From: Acidobacteriota bacterium | GTDB lineage: Bacteria; Acidobacteriota; Blastocatellia; Pyrinomonadales; Pyrinomonadaceae | Direction: 5' to 3' | Assembly (NCBI GenBank): GCA_016715115.1 | Contig: JADKBM010000001.1 | Coordinates: forward strand, 186,001-250,000 | DNA: 64,000 bases | Shown here: positions 1 to 8,389 of the stretch, piece after piece | How the letters are laid out: each line of letters begins with the position of its first letter | Numbering within the stretch: position 1 is the first letter of the stretch | The notes under the pieces: model-generated | Told to the model about the DNA's origin: nothing | What the model saw: only the letters and a program-made list of their open reading frames with translations | Databases searched by the model: none | Translations under genes and position numbers: made by a program

Positions 1-1254
1 GCTCTCATTATCCTGCCCGTTGATACTAAACTCGATGTTGGCCAGCCAACGTAGAAATTTCTCACAGTATTCCTTGACGGAAGTTAATTCCGAACCTAGC
101 CGCTCACGGAGATTCAAATTCTGATTTTCAAAGAAATCCACATACCAAGGGGCTCGGTAACCGCTACCCGTTGATTCGATATTTTCGAGCATCGGGTAAT
201 AGGTTGAAAGAAAGGCAAAGCTGAAACGCGCAAGTTTGAGAAGTTTTTCCTGAACTTCGGCGTGCGGCAGATCCTCCCATTGCAGGTTGTCTGCGGAATT
301 GCAGCCAAGCAGACGATAGGTGGCGCTCGCGGCATTGTCGGCTCCGAAAAAGTCAACTGCCGCGAGCGCCCCACAAAGCTCAATCCAGTGCGCGGGGTTT
401 TCCTGGGTGGCGCTGCCTAGTGAAGTGACGGGCATTTCCCGTTGCTGATCAGCTCCAAGCAAATAGGTGACATTGATGAATTCGTGAAAATTCTGCTGAT
501 GATAATACCTCAGCGCGGCCTGTGTATTGAGTACGAAATCATGCGATTGAACATGAACCTCGTTTTGGGGAATTGCATTGCTATCAAAAGAGAAATATGG
601 CATTAGCAAAACTCCCCCGATTTGGAGGGGATTTTCCCGAGCATTTTGCGCCCAGTCGGAAAGGAGCCGGGAAATGGTCGGAAACCCCGCGGCACCAGTA
701 CCTCCAAAGATCGATCCAAAGACGACGACTTTAGAAACTTGTCCCATTCCGGCATCGGCTTGCATTCTCTGGCGCATGGACTGCCATGGTTCCGTTTCGT
801 GAAGGTTGACAGCATTGGCCATCACGGCGGCTCCGATGGACGGGCGCCCTCGAAAGCCTTCATTGAGAACCGTCGCCGCTTCTTGCGGAGAGAACATCAT
901 ATCGAAGAAGTATTTGTAATTTTCTTCCAGATTTTCTTTAACGATGAAATTATCAAGGCGTTCGCCAATCCGGGTCGGCGACCAGCTGTTTGGGGTATTT
1001 GCATCGCCCGCGCTTTGGAGCCGGGGAATCGCGGTTTTGAACAGATCCTCGCCACCGACATAATTTGCCCGGCATTCCTGATATGTTCTGAAGAGTTGTT
1101 CGGAACGGGTGCCATTGCCGTTTGAGCGGTCTGAGTCGACAAAAAGAAGATAAAGGTTATCTTTATCGGGCATTAACCCCGCGGCTGAAAGGTGAATCAA
1201 TGCTTCAAGGCATTTTGCACCGGATCCACCGATGCCGATTGCGTAGTAACTCAT
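1..1254 (-). CDS. Tubulin/FtsZ-like GTPase (Tubulin_2-type), 3' end outside window
   Basis: Open frame of 418 codons from an ATG at 1254 to the window edge with no stop, so the C-terminus is missing. The start has a clear AGGAGG ribosome site at 1265-1270. The N-terminus reads GIGGSGAKCLE (residues 6-16), a nucleotide-binding loop. FGSIFGGTGAAG lies near residue 190 and resembles the glycine-rich T4 loop (GGGTGTG) of tubulin/FtsZ. The spacing matches the Tubulin_2-like proteins described next to vWA proteins in bacteria and archaea. It is the last visible gene of a five-gene operon, 25 nt after the four-TM gene. Expected role (inference): GTP-dependent polymerising or membrane-remodelling protein. 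The catalytic T7 loop would lie outside the window and cannot be checked. Confidence 0.75.
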   Translation of the reverse strand, partial: MSYYAIGIGGSGAKCLEALIHLSAAGLMPDKDNLYLLFVDSDRSNGNGTRSEQLFRTYQECRANYVGGEDLFKTAIPRLQSAGDANTPNSWSPTRIGERLDNFIVKENLEENYKYFFDMMFSPQEAATVLNEGFRGRPSIGAAVMANAVNLHETEPWQSMRQRMQADAGMGQVSKVVVFGSIFGGTGAAGFPTISRLLSDWAQNARENPLQIGGVLLMPYFSFDSNAIPQNEVHVQSHDFVLNTQAALRYYHQQNFHEFINVTYLLGADQQREMPVTSLGSATQENPAHWIELCGALAAVDFFGADNAASATYRLLGCNSADNLQWEDLPHAEVQEKLLKLARFSFAFLSTYYPMLENIESTGSGYRAPWYVDFFENQNLNLRERLGSELTSVKEYCEKFLRWLANIEFSINGQDNES

Positions 1255-1279
1255 AAAAGAAGTCCCTCCTGTGAAAAAA

Positions 1280-1774
1280 TCAACTAATCAGGGTTCGTAA
1301 GGCTCTGATTTTGCGAAGTTGTTTAGCGCCGGGCGGCGCAAATTTAAGGGTTGCCGGCGATTGTAGAACAGTAGCTAACCAGTAAACGAAAACAGCATTG
1401 ATTCCGTAAAAAAGCGCGGCGATATAGTTGCCAGCATCATCAGTTGCGAAATTCATAAAATACCCAAAAATGAAAACCACAAAGACCAGCAACCCGAACA
1501 GCACCCACCACAGAGTGCGGCCGCCCGCTGATCTCCAATTCGTGATTCGGTACTGAAAATAACCCGCGATTAGCCAGATAAATGTAAAGAACAGGCTTAT
1601 TAACAAACAGTAGATTCCAACGTCACGGAATTGAGCGATCCATTGACTCTGGTCAATCTGGGTGAGAACGTCAAAGCTAGTTTCAAGGAAATATGACTCA
1701 AACGGAATTAGAAGAAAGAAAACGGGAACAGCCAAAATGATGGCAATCAAACAACTCAAAAGAACTCGGATCAT
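1280..1774 (-). CDS. Small four-TM membrane protein of the tubulin-like operon
   Basis: 164 residues with about four hydrophobic segments: residues 3-24, a segment around 50-70 (LLISLFFTFIWLIAG), one around 85-105 (VLFGLLVFVVFIFGYF) and one around 115-137. The C-terminal tail is basic (KQLRKIRALR) and probably cytoplasmic. A TGGAGG ribosome site precedes the ATG at 1774. I recognise no family. It lies 30 nt after the vWA-like lipoprotein and 25 nt before the tubulin-like GTPase, so it is likely the membrane partner linking the exported vWA protein to the cytoplasmic polymer. That link is an inference from context only. Confidence 0.8.
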   Translation of the reverse strand: MIRVLLSCLIAIILAVPVFFLLIPFESYFLETSFDVLTQIDQSQWIAQFRDVGIYCLLISLFFTFIWLIAGYFQYRITNWRSAGGRTLWWVLFGLLVFVVFIFGYFMNFATDDAGNYIAALFYGINAVFVYWLATVLQSPATLKFAPPGAKQLRKIRALRTLIS

Positions 1775-1804
1775 CGTTAGCCTCCAGGGACGCGAAATAG
1801 GAGA

Positions 1805-3331
1805 TTATTTGGTCTTAAAATAGCAATAAAAATCTGCTACTTTGGGATTATGTGTCTGCACAGTTGACTCCAGGATTGTTTGTAAGAAAGGAGCTAGGTT
1901 ATAAGTTCGGCTACCGTCAAAATTCTTGTTCTTATAAAACAACTCGACCTGTTCGCCGGTCAGGTTCCAGTCGCTGATCCATCGGGGAAGCGTAAAGTCG
2001 GAGGGATGTAACGTGATCTGGAAACAATGATTTGACAATTGCTTGTCAAATTTGTCCGTTATGGCGGTAACGGACAAATAGATTTGATTCTTTGAATCAG
2101 CATTCACGTTCGGCTCGTTCGGTTTTTTGTCGTCCCCGGCTGATTCGGACTTAATCGCAATAGTTTTCTTCGGCGCAAAGACTTCAGACTCCTTAAAGCC
2201 GGCCTTGATTTCAAGTGCCCCGATTTGGCTCAATGTGGTTGAAATGTTGGATTCCTTTGTTTCGTTATTCATAACCGCGTTAGTATTGTTATTCTGTAAA
2301 CTTTTTGTTGCGGTGGGACTTCCTTGTTGACATGAACAGCCTTGAACTTTGGGTTGCAACCGGGTGTATTCGGCGCTTTCAGGTAACGACTTGAACGGTA
2401 TTTTCGCTTCAAAAAGAGCCGTCGTGGCGTTGCTCTGCAACTTAAATTCCTTGAAGTTGTTTTCGACGGGCGGGTTCTTGATGATCGAACCGGACGAAGT
2501 GTTCAAATTGTCTTTTTTGGTAATCTCGACGGTTGAAAACGGTGTCAATTTGTCAGTTAGCAAGCGGGAGAAAATGACGTTATTTTTATCGGGAAAAACA
2601 GAAGTTTCATTGTTTAACCCGTTGAAGTATTGCGCTATGTCGGGATGGGTACCAAAAGCTAGCAAATAAAAAGGACGTAAGGCGGTTTTTCCGCGTTCGG
2701 TTGGATACGGAAATGAATAGTTGTTTGTCCCGACATCAAAAACCGTTCCCTGAAACTGGCTTTTGATACCCATAACACCGATAGCCAGGTTGTTCGCAAT
2801 ATACTTATCCTTGATAATCTTGCTAAGCAAGTCAATGTCGGATTTCTCTTGAAACAAGTCCGTTATGATGACGATCAGATGGTTATTGTCAGCCGTTTTC
2901 AAGACGTTTTCGATCAACGTTTTATTATTGATCTCGCTGTCAAGATAGAACGATTTCTTATCGGCATCACGGTAGGCTCTGTCGGCTAATGGTTTGATTT
3001 CAGATCCAAATTTATAGAAGTTTACGTGGCCCCCGTGATTGATTGTCGGCCGTTCAAGCAAGGAAATGGTCTGCTGATAATAACTTAATGAGCCTTCGGT
3101 GATAAAACCTTGCATCGAAAGTGTTGAGTCGAAAAAGATGTCGACCGTCAAATTCTGAGTCGGTGCCTGAAGGGTATCGGTTATCGGCAATGTTGGCGGG
3201 ACGGAGCAGGTTTGTTTTGTTTTGTAGATGTCACAGCTAACCCCTATAAAAGATAAAAAACCAAAAGTGAACATACCCACGATCCACTTTCGACCTATTA
3301 GCACTTTGTACAGATTACCGTGATTATTCAT
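1805..3331 (-). CDS. vWA-like lipoprotein of the tubulin-like operon
   Basis: 508 residues. The N-terminus has a hydrophobic segment ending in a lipobox-like FIGVSC (Cys about residue 33), so export and lipidation are likely. Residues about 63-75 read VDIFFDSTLSMQGF, which fits the metal-binding DxSxS motif of a von Willebrand A domain with Thr in the middle position. ITDLFQE about 90 residues later fits the third MIDAS aspartate. The C-terminal half is rich in Asn, Thr and Lys and has no recognised domain. The start has GAAGAGAG upstream. It sits 20 nt after the nuclease gene and before the four-TM gene. vWA proteins are known neighbours of bacterial tubulin-like GTPases. The role in assembly is inferred. 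Confidence 0.8.
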   Translation of the reverse strand: MNNHGNLYKVLIGRKWIVGMFTFGFLSFIGVSCDIYKTKQTCSVPPTLPITDTLQAPTQNLTVDIFFDSTLSMQGFITEGSLSYYQQTISLLERPTINHGGHVNFYKFGSEIKPLADRAYRDADKKSFYLDSEINNKTLIENVLKTADNNHLIVIITDLFQEKSDIDLLSKIIKDKYIANNLAIGVMGIKSQFQGTVFDVGTNNYSFPYPTERGKTALRPFYLLAFGTHPDIAQYFNGLNNETSVFPDKNNVIFSRLLTDKLTPFSTVEITKKDNLNTSSGSIIKNPPVENNFKEFKLQSNATTALFEAKIPFKSLPESAEYTRLQPKVQGCSCQQGSPTATKSLQNNNTNAVMNNETKESNISTTLSQIGALEIKAGFKESEVFAPKKTIAIKSESAGDDKKPNEPNVNADSKNQIYLSVTAITDKFDKQLSNHCFQITLHPSDFTLPRWISDWNLTGEQVELFYKNKNFDGSRTYNLAPFLQTILESTVQTHNPKVADFYCYFKTK

Positions 3332-3351
3332 AACTCTCTTCTATTTCTGCG

Positions 3352-3927
3352 TCAATCCTGGCCATAACCATTTCGCCGCTGTTCCCGAATACTCCATGGC
3401 GGCATTGGATCCTGACTTTGCCAGAGGCCAGTGCGCTCCGTCCGTGCCTTCGTTTCAGCATCGTCGTACAGTTTGCGGTCGGATGGGGATTGTTCTTCTT
3501 CGTACTTCTTGAAATGCCAAGCCAATCCTTTCCGAACCATTTCCAGACAAACATCACGATCTGTCAAAACCTTTGCGACGCGCCGGCGAAAACGATCAAT
3601 CTTTTCACCTTCCAACATAACTTCACGATTCCACACCAACGCACTGAGTGCTTCCGTTGCCACTTTCGAGTAAGGCTGTCCTCTCTCCGGAGAATCAATA
3701 CCTGCGAGGCGAACGCGAAACAAATTGTTGTGTTCATCACGGACGTCGATCGTATCCCCGTCAATCACCTTCGTCACGCGAAATCTTCTAGGCGAGATCT
3801 GTGCGTTCGGCGTAGACCCAACTACGTTCGTCGGGAGGTTACGGTTCCGTAGCTCGCGGCTGCGGCATCCCGACAACTCGAGACTGCTAATGACGATGAG
3901 CGCGGCAAGCAAGAAATGGCTCAACAT
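3352..3927 (-). CDS. Staphylococcal nuclease-like (SNase/thermonuclease) lipoprotein
   Basis: 191 residues from the ATG at 3927. An upstream in-frame start at 4131 is rejected because it would overlap the zinc-ribbon gene and hide the signal peptide. The N-terminus (LLAALIVISSLELSGC) is a lipoprotein signal with Cys about 21. The SNase fold is visible: VIDGDTIDV carries the calcium-binding Asp, RLAGIDSPE the second metal Asp with the first catalytic Arg, and DRFRRRVAKVL the second catalytic region. The domain covers most of the mature protein. It probably cleaves nucleic acids at the cell surface. It begins 14 nt after the zinc-ribbon stop and ends 20 nt before the vWA-like gene, so co-transcription is likely. 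Confidence 0.85.
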   Translation of the reverse strand: MLSHFLLAALIVISSLELSGCRSRELRNRNLPTNVVGSTPNAQISPRRFRVTKVIDGDTIDVRDEHNNLFRVRLAGIDSPERGQPYSKVATEALSALVWNREVMLEGEKIDRFRRRVAKVLTDRDVCLEMVRKGLAWHFKKYEEEQSPSDRKLYDDAETKARTERTGLWQSQDPMPPWSIREQRRNGYGQD

Positions 3928-3941
3928 CGGCTTGCTCCCTC

Positions 3942-4139
3942 TCACGTTTTCGGATGCCCGTGACATTTGTGAACCTGTCGAGTGTTTTTCGAATTGCAGT
4001 GCGCGCAACGGACACCACCGCTCGTCGTGGTTCCGCAGTTGTGGCAAGAGTGCTTCCCGCAATCGTTGCACTGATAGATCCACATCCACGAGCTGGTAAA
4101 ACCGTACGGATTGTGGTCGCAGTTGGGGCATGTGGCCAT
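3942..4139 (-). CDS. Small double zinc-ribbon protein
   Basis: 65 residues, cytoplasmic, no signal peptide. Cysteines occur as CPNC (5-8), CNDC (24-27), CHNC (32-35) and CAHC (45-48), with several His, giving two likely four-Cys zinc sites. The codon spacing is typical of a real gene and it lies just upstream of the nuclease start. I recognise the fold type but no named family. It is probably the first gene of the operon that runs to the tubulin-like GTPase, and could act as a small adaptor or nucleic-acid binding protein (inference). Confidence 0.65.
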   Translation of the reverse strand: MATCPNCDHNPYGFTSSWMWIYQCNDCGKHSCHNCGTTTSGGVRCAHCNSKNTRQVHKCHGHPKT

Positions 4140-4757
4140 ATTGTGCGTTCTAACCTCCGATTGTCATTTCACGACGCAGTACTTAACTCCAACGACGTTC
4201 CGAACTCAGAACATCGAAATTATTGTGTAACTGTGAATTCCCTCTCTCCGATTACGAAGGTCGAAACTCTGTGCTCCGTGACAAGGATTCCTGTTTTTTT
4301 CAAAGCAAAAAATGTGAGCCGAACTTTAACTCCATACGCCACGCTGAGTTCGGAAAACCGCGGTTCGAAGATCAACCAAAGGCAACCGATCGAACCTGTA
4401 ACTCACCATTTCTCAGCGCTTGACCCGTAGGAAGAAAAAAACAGTTGGTGCTACTAAATGCATGAAGCCTGTAAGACACCGTCATTTCACTTTCTGATCC
4501 GATTGCGTCAAACCCGTTCACGATCTCTCGTATAAGCCGGGAATGAAGACTTTCGAGAAGATCGCCCGCGCTAAACATGCAAGCAAGGACATCGTTAAAT
4601 CATTGGACTGACAACGGCTTTATAGCACACGCCTGCAAAACACGCAAGATTATTTATTCACAGATTATTAATTCACAGATGAAAAGTCGCTTTCGTCCCG
4701 CAGGCATCATTCGCGAATCAATCTTGTCGCCCGGTTCGTTCATTCGGGAGACGAATT
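4140..4757. other. Non-coding stretch, nothing recognised
   Basis: About 620 nt upstream of the minus-strand operon. Short open frames on both strands show no credible start, codon bias or recognisable motif. The operon promoter should lie here, just upstream of 4139, but no convincing -35/-10 pair stands out. Confidence 0.4.
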
Positions 4758-4972
4758 TCATAGAGATTTCCAGTTGTAGTCGATCAATGCGAATGCGGCC
4801 AGCGCAAGATACGATCCGATGATCGCAAGGAACAAATAATTCACCACCACCGCATGCGGCCCCCGCGTTCATCCATCCGGGTCGTGAAATCATACAAAAC
4901 GAATTCACGAATGGCTCCGCGCACTGCTTTTTTCCATCCTGCCCCACCCGTCTCAGCCGGTTCACAAGGCAC
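4758..4972 (-). pseudogene. Possible frameshifted small membrane protein remnant
   Basis: Reading leftward from a GTG at 4972, one frame encodes a soluble stretch (AVRGAIREFVLYDFTTRMDERG). A second frame then gives a clean transmembrane-like segment (VVVNYLFLAIIGSYLALAAF) ending LIDYNWKSL and a TGA at 4758-4760. The two frames meet at a run of five C at 4860-4864. This could be a decayed gene or a base-call slip. No family was recognised and confidence is low. Confidence 0.25.
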
Positions 4973-5110
4973 TCCTACAAATTTCTTCTTATTCGACCAT
5001 TTAGTAATGTGTTTTTTAGCTAAAACCTCACAAATTTTTTTCGATTTCTTTATTTTTTTCTCTATATACCGGTTTTCTCACTCTTCATCCTGAATCTCGA
5101 CGCATTGGAA

Positions 5111-5530
5111 CTCGTTTGGTCTTCGGCGCACCAATTTCGTCGCAGGCATATCAGGTTTCATCGTCGGGAAACTAAGTCTCGCCGTCGGCAGATTAAGTTC
5201 GGTCGTCGGCAAACTAAGTTTCGTTTTCGGCGGAATGAGTTCGGTCGTCGGTAAACTACGTTTTGTCGTCGGCGGATTTAGTTCGGTCGTCGGCAAACCA
5301 AGTTTCGTCGTTGGTGAATCAAGTTCGGTCGTCGGCAAACTAAGTTTCGTCGGCGGCCGATTAAGTTCGGTCGTCGTCCGTCTAAGTTTTGTCCTCGGCA
5401 AACTAAGTTCCGTCGTCGGCAAACTGAGTTTTGTTCGATGCGAAACAAGTCTGGTTGGACGTGAATCAAGTTCGCTCCGGGGCGGATTAAGTTTGGTGAA
5501 AGGCGGACTTTGTTTCTTGCGAGAAATCGC
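5111..5530. repeat. 21-bp tandem array, about 20 degenerate copies
   Basis: From about 5111 to 5530 the sequence repeats every 21 bp without phase change. Typical unit starts are at 5174, 5195, 5216, 5237 and 5258, and units alternate between AAGTTCGGTCGTCGGCAAACT-like and AAGTTTCGTCGTCGGCGGATT-like forms, so a 42-bp higher-order unit is visible. Copies decay toward both ends. Because 21 is a multiple of three, both strands show long open frames with heptapeptide repeats. These lack good ribosome sites and are probably not genes. 21 bp is two turns of B-DNA, so each unit presents the same helical face. Confidence 0.85.
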
Positions 5531-5920
5531 CCGGATCGACCGAAAATCGCGAATTTGGGGCTTGCGAAACGGATATTTGTTGTGCTACAAAATTTGCGGC
5601 GGTCCGGGGTGGGCCGCGGAATAACGGATCTATCGCGCGGCGCGCGGCGGGTTGCTTTCGTCGAAACCTCCTACAGGGCTTTTGCGGACGCTTGCGGGTC
5701 TATTCAACCCGTTCTTTGCATCCGAGGCCGAAGTTTTGGTGACTCCACCCGGTTCGTCAGCGAGAACGGCCCAGGCGATTCGCGCCGGATCCAACGATCA
5801 AAACAGGTTCTCTTCTCCCATAAAGCAGTAAAACCAGGAAGAGTGTCTTGTCCAGGCAAATAACCCGGCTCCCACAAGGCAATGCCGGACGCCCGCGTTT
5901 TGCGGGCCAAGGAGAATACT

Positions 5921-6286
5921 ATGGCAAGAAGCAAGAGAGTATCGAAAGTACTTGAATCGGCAAAGGTCCGTCTCGCGGCGGTGAAATCGATCGATCCGAA
6001 CCTCGACCTCGGCAATGGCGTCACGGCCGCGGATTTTGAAGCAAAGATCGGCGTCGCCGACGAATCGCTCGACGGTTACAACACCGCGCTGTCGCTGATC
6101 GACGAACGCAAGATCGCGTTCGACCGGCTCGAGGACGCCGTCAACGATTATCACGAACGGATCCTGCTCGGCGTCGGCTCGAAGTTTGGCAAGGACAGCG
6201 TCGAGTACGAAAAGGCCGGCGGAACGCGCAAATCGGAACGCCGCCGGATCCGAACGGCTATTCCGACGCCGTTGCCGGTTGGATGA
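5921..6286 (+). CDS. Small charged protein of unknown function
   Basis: 121 residues from the ATG at 5921, chosen because AAGGAGA lies 5-11 nt upstream. An in-frame ATG at 5882 lacks a ribosome site. The protein is soluble and helical with many Lys, Arg, Glu and Asp. A conserved-looking tail (VGSKFGKDSVEYEKAGGTRKSERRR) recalls small uncharacterised proteins seen in several environmental phyla, but I cannot name a family. It stands alone and a strong rho-independent terminator follows 18 nt after the stop. Confidence 0.65.
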   Translation: MARSKRVSKVLESAKVRLAAVKSIDPNLDLGNGVTAADFEAKIGVADESLDGYNTALSLIDERKIAFDRLEDAVNDYHERILLGVGSKFGKDSVEYEKAGGTRKSERRRIRTAIPTPLPVG

Positions 6287-6303
6287 TGTCTGACACTCTT
6301 TCG

Positions 6304-6342
6304 AAAAATGCCGCCGGCGTTCGACGCGCCGGCGGCATTTTT
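6304..6342 (+). terminator. Rho-independent terminator
   Basis: AAAAATGCCGCCGGCG pairs with CGCCGGCGGCATTTTT around a short loop (16-bp near-perfect stem with a U tract). It directly follows the small gene ending at 6286 and is symmetrical enough to work on both strands. Confidence 0.9.
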
Positions 6343-6354
6343 GCGGGAATGGTT

Positions 6355-6545
6355 TGCGGGGGCGTGAATGGCCGATCCAAAACGTCTGGAACACGCGCAA
6401 CTCGTGGCGTCGCGATCGGTCCACGTGTTCCACACGCTCGGTTGAGTGATTGCCGCTTACACCTGGGTTCCGCTCCGCTCCACGTGGTGCTATCGTACGT
6501 GCGTGTGCTCCGCACACTGATTCGGTTTCTCCGACGGGCCCCAAG
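6355..6545. repeat. Dispersed intergenic repeat A, copy 1
   Basis: The segment CTCCGCTCCACGTGGTGC through GTGTGCTCCGCACAC (6470-6517) and its flanks recur at 11815-12010 and 30245-30485. The copies share a GGGCGTGAATGGCC-like left part, a CTTACACCTGGGTTCCGC middle and an ACTGATTCGG right part. Internal palindromes (CACGTG; GTGTGCTCCGCACAC) suggest folding. No coding capacity is credible. Confidence 0.75.
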
Positions 6546-6592
6546 ATTTCCGGCCGCAGAGTTTTGCCGGCTCGGGACCTAAAAGCTCCGGA

Positions 6593-8389
6593 CTATTTTC
6601 GATCGAACGGCTGTGTTCTGTGCAGTACGCCGCCGACGTGGATCTCAACCGAATAGGTTCCGGATTCAAACGGCTCGGTCAGGAGTTGCAACAAATACTT
6701 ACCGGGTTCTTTTTTGTAATCGAAGGTCCGTATGCTTTCTTTGTTTCTTTTGATAACGATCTGCACGCTTTCGTTCGTCGTGACCGTGAACGGTATCGAC
6801 AACGCCTCGGTCGTGGATACATCGCCCTCCCCCGGAATCTCGGCAACGCCCGTCAGGGGTTCGAGATTTGCGAGATACGTGCGACGCCCGCCGGATTTCC
6901 CGAAACTCGAAGCCGCCCAGACCTCGCCCTTTCTTGTACGGATCCTTGAGACTCCCGAATAGTCTCCCCAACGTTTCTCGCCGTTGATCGTTGATTCGCC
7001 CCGACGCAGTATCAGTTCGGATCCGCAAGTCAGATCCGCGTCGCAGGTCCTGTAACGGATTTCGGGAAACGCCGTCTTTGACGCCGAATTGTACATCAAA
7101 AAGATCGAGACGGGTTCGTTTGCGTCTGAAAGGACAGCCAGCGAAGGGTAGGCGTAACTAGCATTCGGAAGATCGCCAAGCAGTTTGCTCCGGGCCCGCA
7201 ACCCGGGAACCGTCAGATCGATCACGCCGAGCGTGATCCGACTGAAGTGGCGGTCAGGAAGTCCGGAAGTGAATGTGTAAATGAGTTTTCCATCAACCAA
7301 TGCGGCATCCTGCATCCGCAGATCCCCGTTGTCGATCGTCTGTGTCTTCTGATCGGCCAATGCAAAAAACCAGTATTCATCGCTCGGAACCTTGTACAGG
7401 CGCAGTTGCGGATTCGTATCTATCGGGCCCGTTACCTCGTACAATCTGACGTAGTTCGCACCGTTCGCCCAAACCGAACCGACAAGCAAAACGTCGTCGT
7501 TCTTCGGATCGCCGAAGGAGTAGGTCGCCGGCTGCAACACTGTCGGGGCATCTGCAAGCGCCGTCCAGACGATGTGCCGGACCGCTCCGCCGACGAATCC
7601 GGTCGCCTTGTCAATCTGATAAACCGCCGTTTCGGAAAATCGATCGTCCGTAAAGAGATGCCCGCTCAAAAACAGTTCGCCGCGCGTCAGGCCGATCTTT
7701 GGATAATCAAACCACTGACCCTTTTTGTTCAGAGGGTTTCCGTTGAGCACATAGATGTTCCACGCCTGCATTGGATCGGAACTTGTCGAGAATGCGAGAA
7801 CGAGCTTCGATGCGGCTCCCTTGGCGCAAGTTTGGGCAAAAAAGATGAACCTCTTTTCGAGCGGATCAAAAATGATCTTTGGATCGCAAGGCCGATCGAT
7901 CAAACCACCGACGAAGCGATCCAACGTGGCGCGATAAATAGGGAGTTTGCTTGACTTGTAGAACTCGATGAAACTGTTCGTCGCGCTGATCATATAACCG
8001 TTTTCGGACGCCGCGACCGTGTTGTCGAAGGGCACGTACCCATCGTTACCGTTTGACTCGATCGAAGACTTGAGTTTCATCTGGCGGGACGCCGCCGACA
8101 TCGGCGGAACGTTCAAAGCGGAATAGACCAACGGCGTCGATTCCTTGAACGTTTCGAAATCCAGCGAAAGCGGCAATTCGGCGCGCTGCACGGGGGCGGC
8201 CGGCACCACCATCGGAAATCCGATGTCAGCGGTCGGCGTCAGAAACGCGCGGCGATCGACGGTGATCACAGCAGATTTGACCCCGGCATTTGCAACGTCG
8301 GGGTTCTGAATCAGGATCGGCTTTGTTTGCCCTGAAGCGGCGTTAACCAAGACCGAAATCGCCAATATCATCCAGAATCGTTTGGTCAT
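6593..8389 (-). CDS. Exported protein of unknown function, possible beta-propeller
   Basis: 598 residues with a signal peptide (ILAISVLVNAASGQ) and no membrane anchor. The body is rich in aromatic residues and beta-strand-like segments with motifs such as DPKIIFDPLEKRFIFFA and GQWFDYPKIGLTRGELFLSG. This pattern occurs in secreted proteins that form a propeller of observation-like blades (inference). The start overlaps the stop of the upstream protease gene by 4 nt (8386-8389), which indicates translational coupling and a shared extracellular job. No catalytic motif recognised. Confidence 0.8.
   Translation of the reverse strand: MTKRFWMILAISVLVNAASGQTKPILIQNPDVANAGVKSAVITVDRRAFLTPTADIGFPMVVPAAPVQRAELPLSLDFETFKESTPLVYSALNVPPMSAASRQMKLKSSIESNGNDGYVPFDNTVAASENGYMISATNSFIEFYKSSKLPIYRATLDRFVGGLIDRPCDPKIIFDPLEKRFIFFAQTCAKGAASKLVLAFSTSSDPMQAWNIYVLNGNPLNKKGQWFDYPKIGLTRGELFLSGHLFTDDRFSETAVYQIDKATGFVGGAVRHIVWTALADAPTVLQPATYSFGDPKNDDVLLVGSVWANGANYVRLYEVTGPIDTNPQLRLYKVPSDEYWFFALADQKTQTIDNGDLRMQDAALVDGKLIYTFTSGLPDRHFSRITLGVIDLTVPGLRARSKLLGDLPNASYAYPSLAVLSDANEPVSIFLMYNSASKTAFPEIRYRTCDADLTCGSELILRRGESTINGEKRWGDYSGVSRIRTRKGEVWAASSFGKSGGRRTYLANLEPLTGVAEIPGEGDVSTTEALSIPFTVTTNESVQIVIKRNKESIRTFDYKKEPGKYLLQLLTEPFESGTYSVEIHVGGVLHRTQPFDRK

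Noticed and set aside
3928..4131. Longer start for the SNase-like protein
   Set aside because: It would overlap the zinc-ribbon gene and place the lipoprotein signal inside the protein.
5111..5530. CRISPR array
   Set aside because: The 21-bp units are contiguous without spacers.
5078..5624. Heptapeptide-repeat open frames on both strands over the 21-bp array
   Set aside because: Explained by a repeat length divisible by three; no ribosome site and no stable domain.
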